Source of the DNA: an uncultured Methanobrevibacter sp.
GTDB lineage: Archaea > Methanobacteriota > Methanobacteria > Methanobacteriales > Methanobacteriaceae
Length of the DNA stretch: 64,000 bases
Direction: 5' to 3'
NCBI GenBank assembly: GCA_900314605.1
Contig: OMVX01000015.1
Location: forward strand, 1-64,000
Part shown: in pieces, positions 27,947 through 38,468 of the stretch
Layout: each line of letters opens with the position of its first letter
Position numbering within the stretch: position 1 is the first letter of the stretch
Program-made: the position numbers and the translations under genes
Notes under the pieces: generated by a model
What the model was told of the DNA's origin: nothing
What the model saw: the letters and a program-made list of their open reading frames with translations, nothing else
The model's database searches: none

Positions 27947-28606
27947 CTAATTTTTGTTTTTTTTGAACAATTTTGTTGCTTTAGAAATACCTAATACTGA
28001 AACGTTGCCTAAAGCAGATTCCTTTATTTTATTTTTATAGAATGTCTCTTCATCAAAAGTACCTTTTTCTTTTTCTTGATTAATTTCACTAACAATATTA
28101 TCTACCATATCCTGGTAAAACTGCACTGCTTTGTCATGAGGCATATCTTTTGTTGGAGTGTAAATTTGAGATGCTGTAACACCAACAATACTACTTGTAC
28201 TTCCCATCATACTTCTTTCATACATAAAAATGTCTTTAACCAATAAATCATCTATAGAGTCATATACTTCAAGAAATACGGGTTCAATTTTTTCAAAATA
28301 TTTCCTATCCATTGGATTATTGGTACTTTTAGAAATATTTTTATATTTATAAGAAGCAGTTTTATCTAAGACAAGGTCCATCACTTTACTTTTTCCAAAT
28401 AAACCACCTAATTTTCCTGAAATTTTATCATCAAAATTGATTATATTATCTCCAATATCTTTATTTTCATCATCTGATAATTGTTTATCTTTAATAATTA
28501 TATCATTATTTTGAATAGGAGAACTGGTTTTAATTATCTTTGATCCACAATTTGGACAAAAATAACTTTCTCCTGCTTCATTTCCACAAGTGGTACATTT
28601 TACCAT
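27947..28606 (-). CDS. Zinc-ribbon protein of unknown function
   Basis: I do not recognise the 219-residue protein beyond its N-terminal zinc ribbon (CTTCGNEAGESYFCPNCG). No transmembrane segment is clear. The middle is acidic with a Gly-rich piece (GKLGGLFGKSK), and the rest looks helical, ending KLFKKNKN. GGAGGG before the ATG is a strong ribosome-binding site. It is the last gene of a five-gene leftward operon, 47 bases after the preceding gene. Bacteria have zinc-ribbon proteins that tether unrelated domains. The role here is not known. Confidence 0.7.
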   Translation of the reverse strand: MVKCTTCGNEAGESYFCPNCGSKIIKTSSPIQNNDIIIKDKQLSDDENKDIGDNIINFDDKISGKLGGLFGKSKVMDLVLDKTASYKYKNISKSTNNPMDRKYFEKIEPVFLEVYDSIDDLLVKDIFMYERSMMGSTSSIVGVTASQIYTPTKDMPHDKAVQFYQDMVDNIVSEINQEKEKGTFDEETFYKNKIKESALGNVSVLGISKATKLFKKNKN

Positions 28607-28653
28607 ATAAACCCTCCAATTAATTTAGATAATAAAATCTATATATTCTTTAT

Positions 28654-29487
28654 TTAATGTATAGGAGCCACATCTTCATTTATATGTCCAATTACTAAAT
28701 TTTTTTCATCGGTTGTGTTTATTACAATATCTGCTTTAATATGTGATATTTTATAATATTTTTCAATATTTTCACCCTTTTCACCTAATGTTTTAGTTAT
28801 TGAAAATTTATAATTAGTATCTTGAAGGTATGTCTCATCAGCATTAAATGTAAAATTTCCCCAATTTTCAGTTCCACCATTATCAAATGACACTTCAACA
28901 TTAGTTAATCTTAATCCAGTTACTCTTGTAATGGTTTCTTTAGGCATTAATGAAAATTTAGTTACAGCAGTACCTATTTGATAATCTTTATGATTAGTAC
29001 TAGATTTATTTAAATATTTAGTCCACTCATCTTCAGTCATTCCGCTTTGTTCTAACTCCAGTTTATACTGTTGAGGATTATTTTCTTTTAAATATTGAAG
29101 ATTCTCTGCTTCTTCTATCTTTTGAGCGTTTGCACTTTCAACAGCTCCACCAAAAGGAGTATCAGTATAACTTACAGACATTTCAATACTAGTTACATCA
29201 ACAAGATCATTATTAAATATGTTTCCTGCAAATGAAAAAATTCCAATTAATGCAACAATAATTATAATCAATATTATTAATTTGGGATTAGATAAAAAGG
29301 AATTAATAAAATTAGTATTGTTATTAGTATTGTTATTAGTATTGTTATTAGTATTGTTATTAGTATTGGATTCTTTTGATTGTTTTGTATTAGGGTTATT
29401 TTTATCTTTTACTATATTTCCACAGTTAGGGCAGATTTTTGAATTATCATCCACTTTTTCTCCACAATTAGAACAAAATTTACTCAT
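28654..29487 (-). CDS. Zinc-ribbon single-pass membrane protein with Asn/Thr repeat linker
   Basis: The 277-residue protein has an N-terminal zinc ribbon (CSNCGEKVDDNSKICPNCG), a low-complexity linker of four-residue NTNN units (about 41-59), one transmembrane helix (about 69-91), and an extracytoplasmic domain of about 185 residues rich in beta strands. The function is unknown. The linker is encoded by a pure 12-bp DNA repeat, so linker length may vary. The start overlaps the upstream gene's end by 8 bases, which indicates an operon. Confidence 0.75.
   Translation of the reverse strand: MSKFCSNCGEKVDDNSKICPNCGNIVKDKNNPNTKQSKESNTNNNTNNNTNNNTNNNTNFINSFLSNPKLIILIIIIVALIGIFSFAGNIFNNDLVDVTSIEMSVSYTDTPFGGAVESANAQKIEEAENLQYLKENNPQQYKLELEQSGMTEDEWTKYLNKSSTNHKDYQIGTAVTKFSLMPKETITRVTGLRLTNVEVSFDNGGTENWGNFTFNADETYLQDTNYKFSITKTLGEKGENIEKYYKISHIKADIVINTTDEKNLVIGHINEDVAPIH
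29307..29367. repeat. 12-bp tandem repeat inside a coding sequence, about five copies
   Basis: The unit attagtattgtt is repeated head to tail and encodes NTNN units in the reverse-strand gene. Because 12 is a multiple of three, gain or loss of a unit changes linker length without shifting the frame. Confidence 0.9.
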
Positions 29488-29920
29488 TTTTTATGTCTCC
29501 ATTATTTAGTTGCACATATTTTCCAATGAAAGCTCCACTTAATGATGATATTAAGAAGTATCCAAATATAAATCCTCCAAGCCAATAGAATATACTTCCA
29601 AATATCCCAATTATAGCTCCATATATTAAAGCATGAATATATGTCTGTTTTGTTAAATATCCTGCAACTAATGAACCAATAAATGCTCCAAATATGGCCA
29701 AATAACTATAAAAACCAGATATTCCAACAAATATTAATGCTATAATTAATCCAATAACTATCGGCATTAATTCAATATTTTTAAATACTCCTTCAATATT
29801 ATTTGATGAAATATTATTATTGTTGTTAAGGTTATTATTTTGTTTTTTAATTTCAGAACCGCATTTTGGACAAAATCTTTTATTACCTACTTGATTTCCA
29901 CAAACTGGACAGTATGCCAT
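29480..29920 (-). CDS. Zinc-ribbon multi-pass membrane protein
   Basis: The 146-residue protein has an N-terminal zinc ribbon (CPVCGNQVGNKRFCPKCG), an Asn-rich linker, then about three or four Gly-rich hydrophobic helices (residues 46-140), of the sort found in small DUF-type membrane proteins. I chose ATG 29920 because GGTGATT lies just before it. A GTG at 29929 is inside that site. It is the third gene of the operon, starting one base after the stop of the gene before it. Function unknown. Confidence 0.72.
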   Translation of the reverse strand: MAYCPVCGNQVGNKRFCPKCGSEIKKQNNNLNNNNNISSNNIEGVFKNIELMPIVIGLIIALIFVGISGFYSYLAIFGAFIGSLVAGYLTKQTYIHALIYGAIIGIFGSIFYWLGGFIFGYFLISSLSGAFIGKYVQLNNGDIKNE

Positions 29921-29921
29921 T

Positions 29922-30353
29922 TTAATCACCTAAATTTAACAAGGATATGTCAAATTTTATGAATCCTAATTCAATTGTCTTATACAAATCAGAATCACGA
30001 TCAATTATTTCTATATCCTCTGTATTAAATAAATCCATAATTTTTAGAAAAACAAATTCATGATGTTGTTTTTCATATTCCGGAATATTTACATCCTCAT
30101 ATATCTGGTCTAATAAAATTTTGACAAGGTTTATTAAATCTTCTTTTTCTCCAGCATTTTGATCTAATTTAAATTCATCAGGAGACAAATTAGTATTGAT
30201 TAAAAACATATCATTCTCTTTGCCGTTTACATAAATACAATATCCTTTATTTTTAATATAAACAGCACATAGTTTATCTTCTCCAAATATATTTGTTTCA
30301 ACTTTTTTATAACCATCAGGAGGCATTAAAAAGCTTAATTTACGAACATTCAT
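29922..30353 (-). CDS. Conserved-looking soluble protein of unknown function
   Basis: I do not recognise it. The protein is 143 residues, acidic, with no signal peptide or membrane helix and no zinc ribbon, unlike the rest of the operon. The N-terminus is MNVRKLSFLMPPDGYKKVET. AAGGTG precedes the chosen ATG at 30353. A GTG three codons upstream would destroy that spacing. It lies second in the operon, between a secreted protein and a zinc-ribbon membrane protein, so a role as a cytoplasmic partner is possible. Confidence 0.65.
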   Translation of the reverse strand: MNVRKLSFLMPPDGYKKVETNIFGEDKLCAVYIKNKGYCIYVNGKENDMFLINTNLSPDEFKLDQNAGEKEDLINLVKILLDQIYEDVNIPEYEKQHHEFVFLKIMDLFNTEDIEIIDRDSDLYKTIELGFIKFDISLLNLGD

Positions 30354-30393
30354 TATTTTCACCTTAAAAATTAATAAAGAAGTAATTTCCTAC

Positions 30394-30849
30394 CTATTTA
30401 AATTCAATGCTATTTAATGCATCTTGTAGTCTAATGTCAGAACCAGTCACAATAATTACTTTCGAATTATCATCAGAGGATACTATATATCCATGCATTC
30501 CATGACCCAGTTCCTCTTCAGCATCCCAAGAATAGATTCCATCTTTAAATTCAACAGTATGATTAGTTTTAATTTTCTTTAAAACGAAATCTGTTGTATT
30601 GTTATTTCCATTAGTATTTGAGGTATCCACATATGAAATAGTAGCAAAATTACTCAAATCACTATTAGGGATTTCATATATAGTTTGATTAGCATCATCT
30701 TGTGTTTCGGTGATGTTAGCTGAACTTTCAGGTATATTCATTTTAAAATCACCAAAATCATGTGATGTTAATTCTTCACTTGCAGAAACACTAACTACTG
30801 AAACAATTGTTGTTAGTATTATCAACAAAACAATTATTTTTCTATTCAT
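30394..30849 (-). CDS. Secreted small protein, first gene of the zinc-ribbon operon
   Basis: The 151-residue protein has a signal peptide (residues 4-24, ending VSVSA) and one exported domain with the pattern DFGDFKMNIPESSA...DALNSIEFK. That resembles the outer domain of the zinc-ribbon membrane protein at 24950-25513, so the two are probably homologous domains with and without an anchor. A gap of only 40 bases to the next start suggests it begins the operon. Function unknown. Confidence 0.7.
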   Translation of the reverse strand: MNRKIIVLLIILTTIVSVVSVSASEELTSHDFGDFKMNIPESSANITETQDDANQTIYEIPNSDLSNFATISYVDTSNTNGNNNTTDFVLKKIKTNHTVEFKDGIYSWDAEEELGHGMHGYIVSSDDNSKVIIVTGSDIRLQDALNSIEFK

Positions 30850-31031
30850 AACCTTTATTCTCCATGAAATTTTTATACAAAAATTAAATCTTGCAATATA
30901 ATTTATTGGTATATAATAATATATATCTTGTGTTTAAATCGAATTATTAAGAATAATAAATAATGATTATAGATTATTATGAACATTTGAATAACTATCA
31001 AAGTAGTTTATAAACAATATAAAAAATAAAT

Positions 31032-31310
31032 ATGAGTCAAAAAGAATCTGAACCAAATTTTTGGTCATTAATTGGATATATCAAAGTATCTCCAGCTCGT
31101 TTAAATTGTATTAAATCTATTGGTACAGAATATAAAATGCCAACTGAAATATCAAAAGAAAGTAAAATGCGAATAAGTCAAATATCAAATGCATTACATG
31201 ATTTAAAAGAAAAAGAAATAGTATATTGTTTAAACGAAGATAATGTTAAAGGCAGATTATATCAAAACACAAAATTAGGATTAAAGCTATTAAAAGAACT
31301 GGAAAAGTAA
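31032..31310 (+). CDS. Winged-helix transcriptional regulator
   Basis: This 92-residue protein is almost entirely one winged helix: helices around SPARLNCIKSIG, PTEISKESKM and RISQISNALHDLKEKEIVYCL (recognition helix), then a wing at KGRLYQNTKLGLKLLKEL. It resembles ArsR/MarR-like archaeal regulators. It is convergent with a homologous regulator at 31327-31575 and divergent from the zinc-ribbon operon 182 bases away, which it may control. The ligand is unknown. Confidence 0.82.
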   Translation: MSQKESEPNFWSLIGYIKVSPARLNCIKSIGTEYKMPTEISKESKMRISQISNALHDLKEKEIVYCLNEDNVKGRLYQNTKLGLKLLKELEK

Positions 31311-31314
31311 AAAA

Positions 31315-31333
31315 AAAATAATAATATTATTTT
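31315..31333. terminator. Short hairpin between convergent regulator genes
   Basis: AAAATAAT and ATTATTTT pair around a 3-base loop and are flanked by A-run and T-run. It could terminate both genes. Confidence 0.45.
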
Positions 31334-31575
31334 ATTTTTTCTATTATTTTTAATCCTTTAGATGTTGAACGATATAATCTACCTTTTCTCACATCAGGAT
31401 TAATACATTCAACTAAGTCATAATGTTTTAATTCAGACAATACCTTGCTAATATGATTTATAAGGATTCCAGTCTTTTGTGAAATTTCTTTAGGCATCAA
31501 TATCTCTTTTTCAAGTGATTTTAATACATCTACTCTATATTTTGACCTTTTTACATATTGAACTATATCTTTCAT
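31327..31575 (-). CDS. Winged-helix transcriptional regulator (paralogue of 31032 gene)
   Basis: This 82-residue regulator aligns with its convergent neighbour: KYRVDVLKSL, MPKEISQKTGILINHISKVL (helix-turn-helix), then DLVECINPDVRKGRLYRSTS (wing). The shared KGRLY and TxxGLK endings suggest a duplication. GGTGG precedes the ATG. It has no extra domain, so it probably works as a dimer sensing a small signal or responding to concentration alone. Confidence 0.82.
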   Translation of the reverse strand: MKDIVQYVKRSKYRVDVLKSLEKEILMPKEISQKTGILINHISKVLSELKHYDLVECINPDVRKGRLYRSTSKGLKIIEKIK

Positions 31576-31846
31576 TTAACCACCAAAATTATTTAAAACA
31601 AATTTTTATCATCAACTAAACCATATTCTCAAATAAAAATTACTTCACAGGAAATAATTTAGTATTTTAATTACTTTCTTTATTAATTTATTGATATAGG
31701 TCATCAATATTTATAAAAAAAGGAAAAATGATTTAAACACAGTTTCAATATCTGTTAAAGAAAAAAATATCATTTAGACTTTACAGAAATTAATTATAAT
31801 TATGGTAATAAAGCAAAAAATTAGATAAAAAAAGTATTTAAGAGAT

Positions 31847-33505
31847 TTAATCTCTTAAAAATTCAATTTCAAACATTATAACAGGATATTCTAAATCAAA
31901 ATTAGTAATTACTTCAGGTGATATTTCACCAAAGAATCCTTTAATATTACCGTTTTTAGAACTTCCTTTAATATTTGCAACTCTACCTGTAATAAAACTT
32001 GGATTGTCTGAGGAGGATACTTCCATAGTATAATCTAAGTTAGAAAGCACATTTGATACAATAGATTTCATTTCAGTAAAGTTTGCATTTGAATGACATA
32101 TTGCCCCTGCAAGTTTTTTACCCGCTCTTACATTAAATTGGGTAGTGTCATCTAAGTATAGAACATCTCCAATTTCAAATATTTTTTGTGGTAAATCTTC
32201 TGCTTTGTTATCTTCTAAGAATTCAAGAAGATTATTAAGTAAACTGGTTCTAATCATAGTACCTTCAATACTAATAGGTTTTGATACTTGAACATGTTCG
32301 GTTTCTTCCTGTAACATCTTTTTATAGTGTGACTCTTCAGATGTTAACATTAAACTCATAACTTCATTAAAACCTAAACCTACCATTAGCTCACGAATGG
32401 TTTTTTCACCTTTAAACCAATCATGTTCATATGCAACAGTGCTGATTTCTGGAAGTTTACTTGGGATTTTATTTATACAGTATTGTATTGCTACATTTTC
32501 AACAATATCTACTTCATGTAAAATATCACATCTAAATGGAGGAACTTTAACTTTTACTTCATTTTCATTTATGATTTCTCCATCAAATCTTGCTTTTTCT
32601 ATTAATCTTTTTACATCTTCAGCATTAAGTGATGTTCCACCAATAAGCTCATTACATAAATCAACGTGTACTATTTTTTCTTGTGGAGTTAAATCTGGGG
32701 TTAAAAAGTTTTCATCTTCATAAACCATTTCCATACTTTTAATTTGTCCTCCAGCTTCTGCAAATGAGGTAACTATAATATTTAAACTTTCTTCTACTGC
32801 TTTTTTATCAGTACCTGTTACATCAACAATAATAGTATGGGTGTCTTCTGTAAGTTTGGTTAATTCTCCATTGATGATTGGAGGCATTGATAAAACTTTA
32901 TCTTCACTATCTAAAATTAATGGATATTTATCATAATCTTCAAGAAGATGTGCATATTTTTTACCGGTTTCATGTTCTGTAAATATTTCACCAGGTTTAA
33001 GTTCCTTATCCATTTCAAGAGGGATAAATGAATTTTCATCTTTTCCAGTAGCTATATATTTATAATCTCCAGTAATTACATCTGCATTATGTATTCCTAT
33101 TGCGACTTTTTTCCTATCTCTTCCAATTACCCAATGTAAGTTTTCCTGAAAGTCCATAATATATTTGATTTTGTTTCCAGTAAAATCTACATTTTCTATT
33201 TTTGCAAATGCAATATATGGTCTGATATTTTCTACTTCTTTTGAAATGTAAACCTTTTCACCGGAAGGTTCTACGTTGTATTGTGGAAGACCTGTTTCCT
33301 CAGATAAAAATCCTTTAAGAGATCTTGCAACCCCTTCAACAGATAAATTATCTGGACGATTTGGGAAGAATTCTACTTTTATTTCATTGTCATCATAATC
33401 TTCAATGTCACTTCCCATCATAGGTAAAGTATTAATAAGTTTATCTTTTTCAATATCTATTCCTAAATCTTTTAAGTCCTCGTATTCGAATGTAATTACG
33501 GGCAT
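31847..33505 (-). CDS. pheT: Phenylalanyl-tRNA synthetase beta subunit (archaeal type)
   Basis: PheT pairs with PheS to charge tRNA-Phe. The archaeal beta chain is about 550 residues, as here (552). It contains the B1 region ([15 protein letters not shown]), B3/B4 tRNA-binding parts, the B5 domain ([13 protein letters not shown] onwards) and a catalytic-like core ([21 protein letters not shown]). I start at the ATG encoding [11 protein letters not shown] (33505) because GGAG lies 9 bases before it. An upstream ATG at 33520 is less likely. pheS is not in the window. Confidence 0.95.
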   Translation of the reverse strand: MPVITFEYEDLKDLGIDIEKDKLINTLPMMGSDIEDYDDNEIKVEFFPNRPDNLSVEGVARSLKGFLSEETGLPQYNVEPSGEKVYISKEVENIRPYIAFAKIENVDFTGNKIKYIMDFQENLHWVIGRDRKKVAIGIHNADVITGDYKYIATGKDENSFIPLEMDKELKPGEIFTEHETGKKYAHLLEDYDKYPLILDSEDKVLSMPPIINGELTKLTEDTHTIIVDVTGTDKKAVEESLNIIVTSFAEAGGQIKSMEMVYEDENFLTPDLTPQEKIVHVDLCNELIGGTSLNAEDVKRLIEKARFDGEIINENEVKVKVPPFRCDILHEVDIVENVAIQYCINKIPSKLPEISTVAYEHDWFKGEKTIRELMVGLGFNEVMSLMLTSEESHYKKMLQEETEHVQVSKPISIEGTMIRTSLLNNLLEFLEDNKAEDLPQKIFEIGDVLYLDDTTQFNVRAGKKLAGAICHSNANFTEMKSIVSNVLSNLDYTMEVSSSDNPSFITGRVANIKGSSKNGNIKGFFGEISPEVITNFDLEYPVIMFEIEFLRD

Positions 33506-33579
33506 GTAAGTTTTCTCCATTAATTATTTGATAAAAATGAATTATAATTTTATAAATTTTGTAAAGAATTAATTATTTT

Positions 33580-33936
33580 TTAAAATCCAAATATTGCAAT
33601 AAAGAACAGGGATTCAATAACAAAATGTAATGCTCTGTGTTGTATTGGAGGCATATGATTTATAAAAAATGAATGTGATAAATCAATAAATAAATGTATT
33701 AATGCTGCCAGTATTCCTATTTCCACTTGCTCAAAAAGAATGGATATTACTAAAAAATGGAATGCTGCTTCTAAAAGTTCATGTAATAACCAGGATATTA
33801 TATGGTCTTTTGTTGCAATATTTAGTATTCCTCCAAAAACTATGTAGAAATCAGCAAAAATATTCCAGACTAATTGACCATGTAATAAATCACTTAATGC
33901 TAATGCTACAGCAACATAAAACCATAATAATTCCAT
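33580..33936 (-). CDS. Small His-rich integral membrane protein of unknown function
   Basis: The 118-residue protein has about four hydrophobic helices and eight or so His residues at helix ends (DLLHGQ, WLLHELLEAAFHF, LIHLFIDLSHSFFINHMPPIQHRALHF). Several are near acidic residues, as in membrane metal-dependent or metal-transport proteins. I do not recognise the family. GGAG before the ATG is clear. It lies upstream of pheT in the same direction, separated by 74 bases. Confidence 0.65.
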   Translation of the reverse strand: MELLWFYVAVALALSDLLHGQLVWNIFADFYIVFGGILNIATKDHIISWLLHELLEAAFHFLVISILFEQVEIGILAALIHLFIDLSHSFFINHMPPIQHRALHFVIESLFFIAIFGF

Positions 33937-34223
33937 TTTTTATTTCTCCATGGATATTTAAAAAATATTTTAATAAAAGTTTCTCTTAAGTTTTTTTATA
34001 TTTTGTATCTATTTTAAAAAGTTGATTTTTTTTTTCAAGATACTAAAATTTATATAAATATAAATTATCATTATCTATTTATTTTATTAATTATATTAAT
34101 AAATATTTATTTATTATTAAAATTATATTATTATTATAATCAAAAGATTTATTTAAGTTTATAAATATTCTTAAAAAATTTATAATTTATTATTTTTTTA
34201 AAAAAGTTTCATATAGGGAGATT

Positions 34224-36953
34224 ATGTCTGCTAAAAATATTGAAAAAGATTATGACCATAAAAAAGAAAAATTATGGTGTGAAAGATGGCAAGATGATGA
34301 AATTTTTAAATATATTGGTGATGGAACAAGACCAAGATATATTATAGATACTCCACCACCTTATCCAACTGGAAAATTACATTTAGGACATGTATTAAAC
34401 TGGGTATATATGGATATGGATGCACGATTTAGACGTTTAAAAGGTTATGATGTATTGTTTCCACAAGGTTGGGATTGTCATGGTCTTCCTACTGAAGTAA
34501 AAGTTGAAGAAACTCACAATATTAAGAAAAATGATGTTTCAAGAGCAGAATTTAGAAAAATGTGTGTTGAATTAACTACAGAAAATATTGAACTTATGCG
34601 CCATCAGATGCAGAAAGTAGGATTTTCACAGGATTGGAGTCGAGAATTTATAACAATGACTCCAGAATATAGGAAAAGAACCCAGTTATCTTTTTTAAAA
34701 ATGCATGAACAGGAATTAATTTATAGAGGTATACATCCGGTATACTGGTGTCCAAGATGTGAAACAGCTATTGCTTTTGCAGAAGTTGAATATTCAGATA
34801 ATAAATCTCATTTAAATTATGTTAATTTCCCACCTGCAGATTTATCTGATGTTAGTAATATTCCAGAAGATAATTCTTATATTAGACCTGATTCTAATAA
34901 GGCTGATTCTAAAGAAAAAGGAATTTTAATTGCAACATCAAGGCCAGAACTTATGTCTGCATGTGTTGCAGTTGTTATTCATCCAGAAGATGAAAGATAT
35001 AATCATCTATTAGGTAAATATGTAGAAGTACCTTTAACATCACAAAAAGTTAAAATCATAGCAGATGAGGAAGTAGACCCTGAATTCGGTACAGGTGCTG
35101 TAATGATTTGTACTTTTGGTGATAAAACTGATGTATCATGGGTAAATAAATATGATTTAGAAGTTATTGAAGCTATTACAGAACAAGGTATTATGACCTC
35201 TGCTGCAGGTAAATATGAGGGTATGACGTTACAGGATGCTAAGAAAGCTACTATTAAGGATTTAAAAGATGAAGGATATCTTATAAAACAGGAAGAACTT
35301 GATCAGAATGTAGGTCAATGTTGGAGATGTAAAACACCTATTGAAATTTTAGTTAAAAAACAATGGTTTATTGCAGTTAGAAAATTAATAGATGATGTTA
35401 AAAAATCTTCTAGTGAAATCAGATGGGTACCAGACCATATGGAATCAAGACTTTTAAATTGGGCTGATTCTATGGAATGGGACTGGTGTATTTCAAGACA
35501 AAGATTATTTGCAACCCCAATACCTGTATGGTATTGTAAAGAATGTGGTAAAGTAATCTTACCAAATGAAGAAGATTTACCAATAGACCCAACTGAAGAT
35601 ATGCCAAAACAACCATGTGAATGTGGTTGTAATGAGTTTATCCCTGAAACAGATGTTTTAGATACTTGGATGGACAGTTCAATTTCCCCACTTTCTGTTG
35701 CTGAGTGGCCTAATCCAGGTTATGAAAATAATTTCCCTTCAACTATACGTCCTCAGGGCCATGATATTATTCGTACCTGGACTTTTTATACTATGCTTAG
35801 ATGTTTAGCTTTAACTGGTAAAAAACCATGGGAAGATATAATTATTAATGGTATGGTATTTGGTGAAGACGGATATAAAATGAGTAAATCCAGGGGAAAT
35901 GTTATTGGCCCTGAAGAAGTTATTGAGGAATATGGTGCAGACGCTTTAAGAATATGGGCATCAAACAGTCTTCCAGGTTCTGATGTTGCATTTGCATGGA
36001 AGGATATTAAACACGGATATAAATTCTTTAGAAAATTCTGGAATGCATTTAGATTTATCAGTATGCACATATTCTCTGATGATGATTTATCTAATCCATG
36101 TGAAATAGAAAAATACTTAAATCCTATGGATAAATGGATTGTATCTAAATTTAATTCATTAAATAAAATTACAAATCAGGGTTTTAATGATTTTGAATAT
36201 GCAAAAGCAGTTACCACTATAGAACAGTTTGTATGGCATGATTTCTGTGATGAATATATTGAGGCAGTAAAATACAGGTTATATGGTGATGATGTAAGTG
36301 ATAATTCAAGAATTGCTGCAAAATTCACATTAAAATATATTGTTGAAAATACTTTAATTTTACTTTCTCCAATTGCTCCATTCTTTACAGAGGAAGTATA
36401 TCAACACTTTAACAGTGAAAGTATTCATGTTCAAAAATGGCCTGATGTGATTGAGACATTGGATGAAGATTCATTAAGGGATAATGGTGATTTAACAATA
36501 GAATTAATTGATGAGGTAAGAAGATTCAAATCTTCAAATAAAATCCCCTTAAATGTACCATTAAATACTGTAAATGTTTACACAAATGGGGATTTAGAGA
36601 AAATATTTAATCTATACTCTGAAGATATTAAAGGAACCTTAAAAATCTCAAACCTTAATATTCTAATTGGTAAACCAGATGTTCATGAAAATGTCATTGA
36701 AGTAGAACCAGATATGAGTAAAATCGGCCCAGAATTTAGAAAAGATGCAGGTAAAATCATAGGATATATTAATTCTCACAGTGCAGATGAGATTGCAAAA
36801 GAACTTGAAGAGTCTGGTAATCTTACAATTGATGATTTAGAGGTATCTTCTGATTATCTCAATCTTAAAACAGAAGTTGTTGGTTCAACAGGTGAAAAAG
36901 TAGATATTTTCCAATCTGAGAAATTAGATATTATTTTAGAAGTAATTCGTTAA
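34224..36953 (+). CDS. valS: Valyl-tRNA synthetase
   Basis: ValS charges tRNA-Val and edits mischarged threonine. The HIGH-like motif is HLGH in [16 protein letters not shown] near residue 50. The editing domain lies around 220-350 ([24 protein letters not shown], then [10 protein letters not shown]). The tryptophan-rich [20 protein letters not shown] segment and the KMSKS loop ([15 protein letters not shown] near 555) follow. Zinc-binding Cys pairs CPRC and CWRC occur. The 909-residue length fits archaeal ValS. GGGAG precedes the ATG. Confidence 0.97.
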   Translation: MSAKNIEKDYDHKKEKLWCERWQDDEIFKYIGDGTRPRYIIDTPPPYPTGKLHLGHVLNWVYMDMDARFRRLKGYDVLFPQGWDCHGLPTEVKVEETHNIKKNDVSRAEFRKMCVELTTENIELMRHQMQKVGFSQDWSREFITMTPEYRKRTQLSFLKMHEQELIYRGIHPVYWCPRCETAIAFAEVEYSDNKSHLNYVNFPPADLSDVSNIPEDNSYIRPDSNKADSKEKGILIATSRPELMSACVAVVIHPEDERYNHLLGKYVEVPLTSQKVKIIADEEVDPEFGTGAVMICTFGDKTDVSWVNKYDLEVIEAITEQGIMTSAAGKYEGMTLQDAKKATIKDLKDEGYLIKQEELDQNVGQCWRCKTPIEILVKKQWFIAVRKLIDDVKKSSSEIRWVPDHMESRLLNWADSMEWDWCISRQRLFATPIPVWYCKECGKVILPNEEDLPIDPTEDMPKQPCECGCNEFIPETDVLDTWMDSSISPLSVAEWPNPGYENNFPSTIRPQGHDIIRTWTFYTMLRCLALTGKKPWEDIIINGMVFGEDGYKMSKSRGNVIGPEEVIEEYGADALRIWASNSLPGSDVAFAWKDIKHGYKFFRKFWNAFRFISMHIFSDDDLSNPCEIEKYLNPMDKWIVSKFNSLNKITNQGFNDFEYAKAVTTIEQFVWHDFCDEYIEAVKYRLYGDDVSDNSRIAAKFTLKYIVENTLILLSPIAPFFTEEVYQHFNSESIHVQKWPDVIETLDEDSLRDNGDLTIELIDEVRRFKSSNKIPLNVPLNTVNVYTNGDLEKIFNLYSEDIKGTLKISNLNILIGKPDVHENVIEVEPDMSKIGPEFRKDAGKIIGYINSHSADEIAKELEESGNLTIDDLEVSSDYLNLKTEVVGSTGEKVDIFQSEKLDIILEVIR

Positions 36954-37115
36954 TTACTTCAAATCTATTTAATCTTTTTTTTCTTAAGTATTTAATTTAA
37001 GAAATATATTATTGGGTAGAATTATAGTTTAAGTTATTTGAATTTATTTAGTTTATTTAGAACTATATTTTCTTCTAAAAATATAATATATTTCTAGATT
37101 TTAACAAATTATAAA

Positions 37116-38453
37116 ATGATTATTATGAAATTAAAATTTAAAGGATGTATAGAATTATCTGGAGAAGTTAAAGCACCTTCTTCTAAAAGTTATACTCACA
37201 GAGCAATTATTCTAGCTTCACTTGCAAAAGGTAGAAGTTTAGTTTTTAATCCATTATTATCTGAAGATACTCTTGCAACTTTATCTGCATGTAATGATTT
37301 AGGTGCTAATATTACTAATTTTGGAGATTATCTTGAAATTGAAGGTGTATCAGGTAAAATTAGCCCTGATTTTGAACCTTTAATTGCAGATGTAAAAAGA
37401 GAACCTGTAATTAATCTGGCTAACTCCGGTACATCTTTAAGACTTTTAACATCTATTGCAGCATTAGGAGATAAAAAAGTTATTTTTACAGGTGATGAAT
37501 CACTACAAACAAGACCTATGAATGACCTTTTAGATGCATTAAGTCAATTAGGAGTAAAAACTGAATCAACAGATGGTAAGGCACCTATTACTGTTTATCC
37601 GGGTTTTGATGGTGGTGAAGCTACTATTTCAGGAAATATTTCATCACAGTTTATATCATCTATTTTAATTTCTGCTCCACTTACAGAAAATGGTGTTAAT
37701 TTAGAGGTTTTACCAGAATTTGTATCTAAACCTTATGTTGATATGACTATAGATGTTATGAATAATTTCTCTGTAAATCTTAAAAGCCAAATTTTAGAAG
37801 ATAATATTACTAAATTTACTGTTTCTCCTCAGGAATATACCTCATGTGAATATATTGTTGAAGGAGATTATTCTTCTAGTTCTTATTTACTTGCAGCTTG
37901 CGGAATCTTTGGTGGTGAACTTAAAATATTAAATCTCTTTAAAGATTCTAAACAGGGAGATAAAATAATATTGGATATTATTGAAAAGATGGGTCCTACT
38001 ATTATTCGTGAAGATACATATATAACAATTAAATCAGATGGTAATTTAAAAGCTATTCCTGAAATTGACCTATCAGATGCTCCAGATTTATTAATTACAG
38101 TTGCTGTTTTAGCAGCTCTTGCTGAAGGTACAACAAAAATAACCGGTATAGGTCATACCAGATTTAAGGAAACTAACAGAATTGCATCTACATGTGAGGA
38201 ACTTAGAAAATGTGGTTGTAATCTAGAAGAATTTGATGATGAGATTATAATTCATGGTCAGACATTTGATGATAATCGGGATTTTACTGTTTCTTCTCAT
38301 AAGGATCATCGTTTAGCTATGGCTTTTAGTTTAATAAATCTTAAAGGATACAATATTACTATTGAAGATGGACATGTATTTAATGTATCTTTTCCTAATT
38401 TCCTTGATGTAATGTCTGAGATTGGTGTTGAATTAGATTTAAGCTATGAATAA
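37116..38453 (+). CDS. aroA: 3-phosphoshikimate 1-carboxyvinyltransferase (EPSP synthase)
   Basis: AroA transfers enolpyruvate from PEP to shikimate-3-phosphate in the shikimate pathway. Motifs are APSSKSYTHRAIILASLAKG near the N-terminus (substrate-binding Lys/Ser), LANSGTSLRLLTSIAALG near 105 (PEP-binding), SQFISSILISAPL near 170, and GIGHTRFKETNRI near 348. It is 445 residues from the first ATG. The ATG at 37125 (MKLKFKG) is equally plausible, as neither has a clear ribosome-binding site. nth follows after 15 bases. aroC lies 16 kb away. Confidence 0.94.
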   Translation: MIIMKLKFKGCIELSGEVKAPSSKSYTHRAIILASLAKGRSLVFNPLLSEDTLATLSACNDLGANITNFGDYLEIEGVSGKISPDFEPLIADVKREPVINLANSGTSLRLLTSIAALGDKKVIFTGDESLQTRPMNDLLDALSQLGVKTESTDGKAPITVYPGFDGGEATISGNISSQFISSILISAPLTENGVNLEVLPEFVSKPYVDMTIDVMNNFSVNLKSQILEDNITKFTVSPQEYTSCEYIVEGDYSSSSYLLAACGIFGGELKILNLFKDSKQGDKIILDIIEKMGPTIIREDTYITIKSDGNLKAIPEIDLSDAPDLLITVAVLAALAEGTTKITGIGHTRFKETNRIASTCEELRKCGCNLEEFDDEIIIHGQTFDDNRDFTVSSHKDHRLAMAFSLINLKGYNITIEDGHVFNVSFPNFLDVMSEIGVELDLSYE

Positions 38454-38468
38454 TTTGTGGGGGATTTT

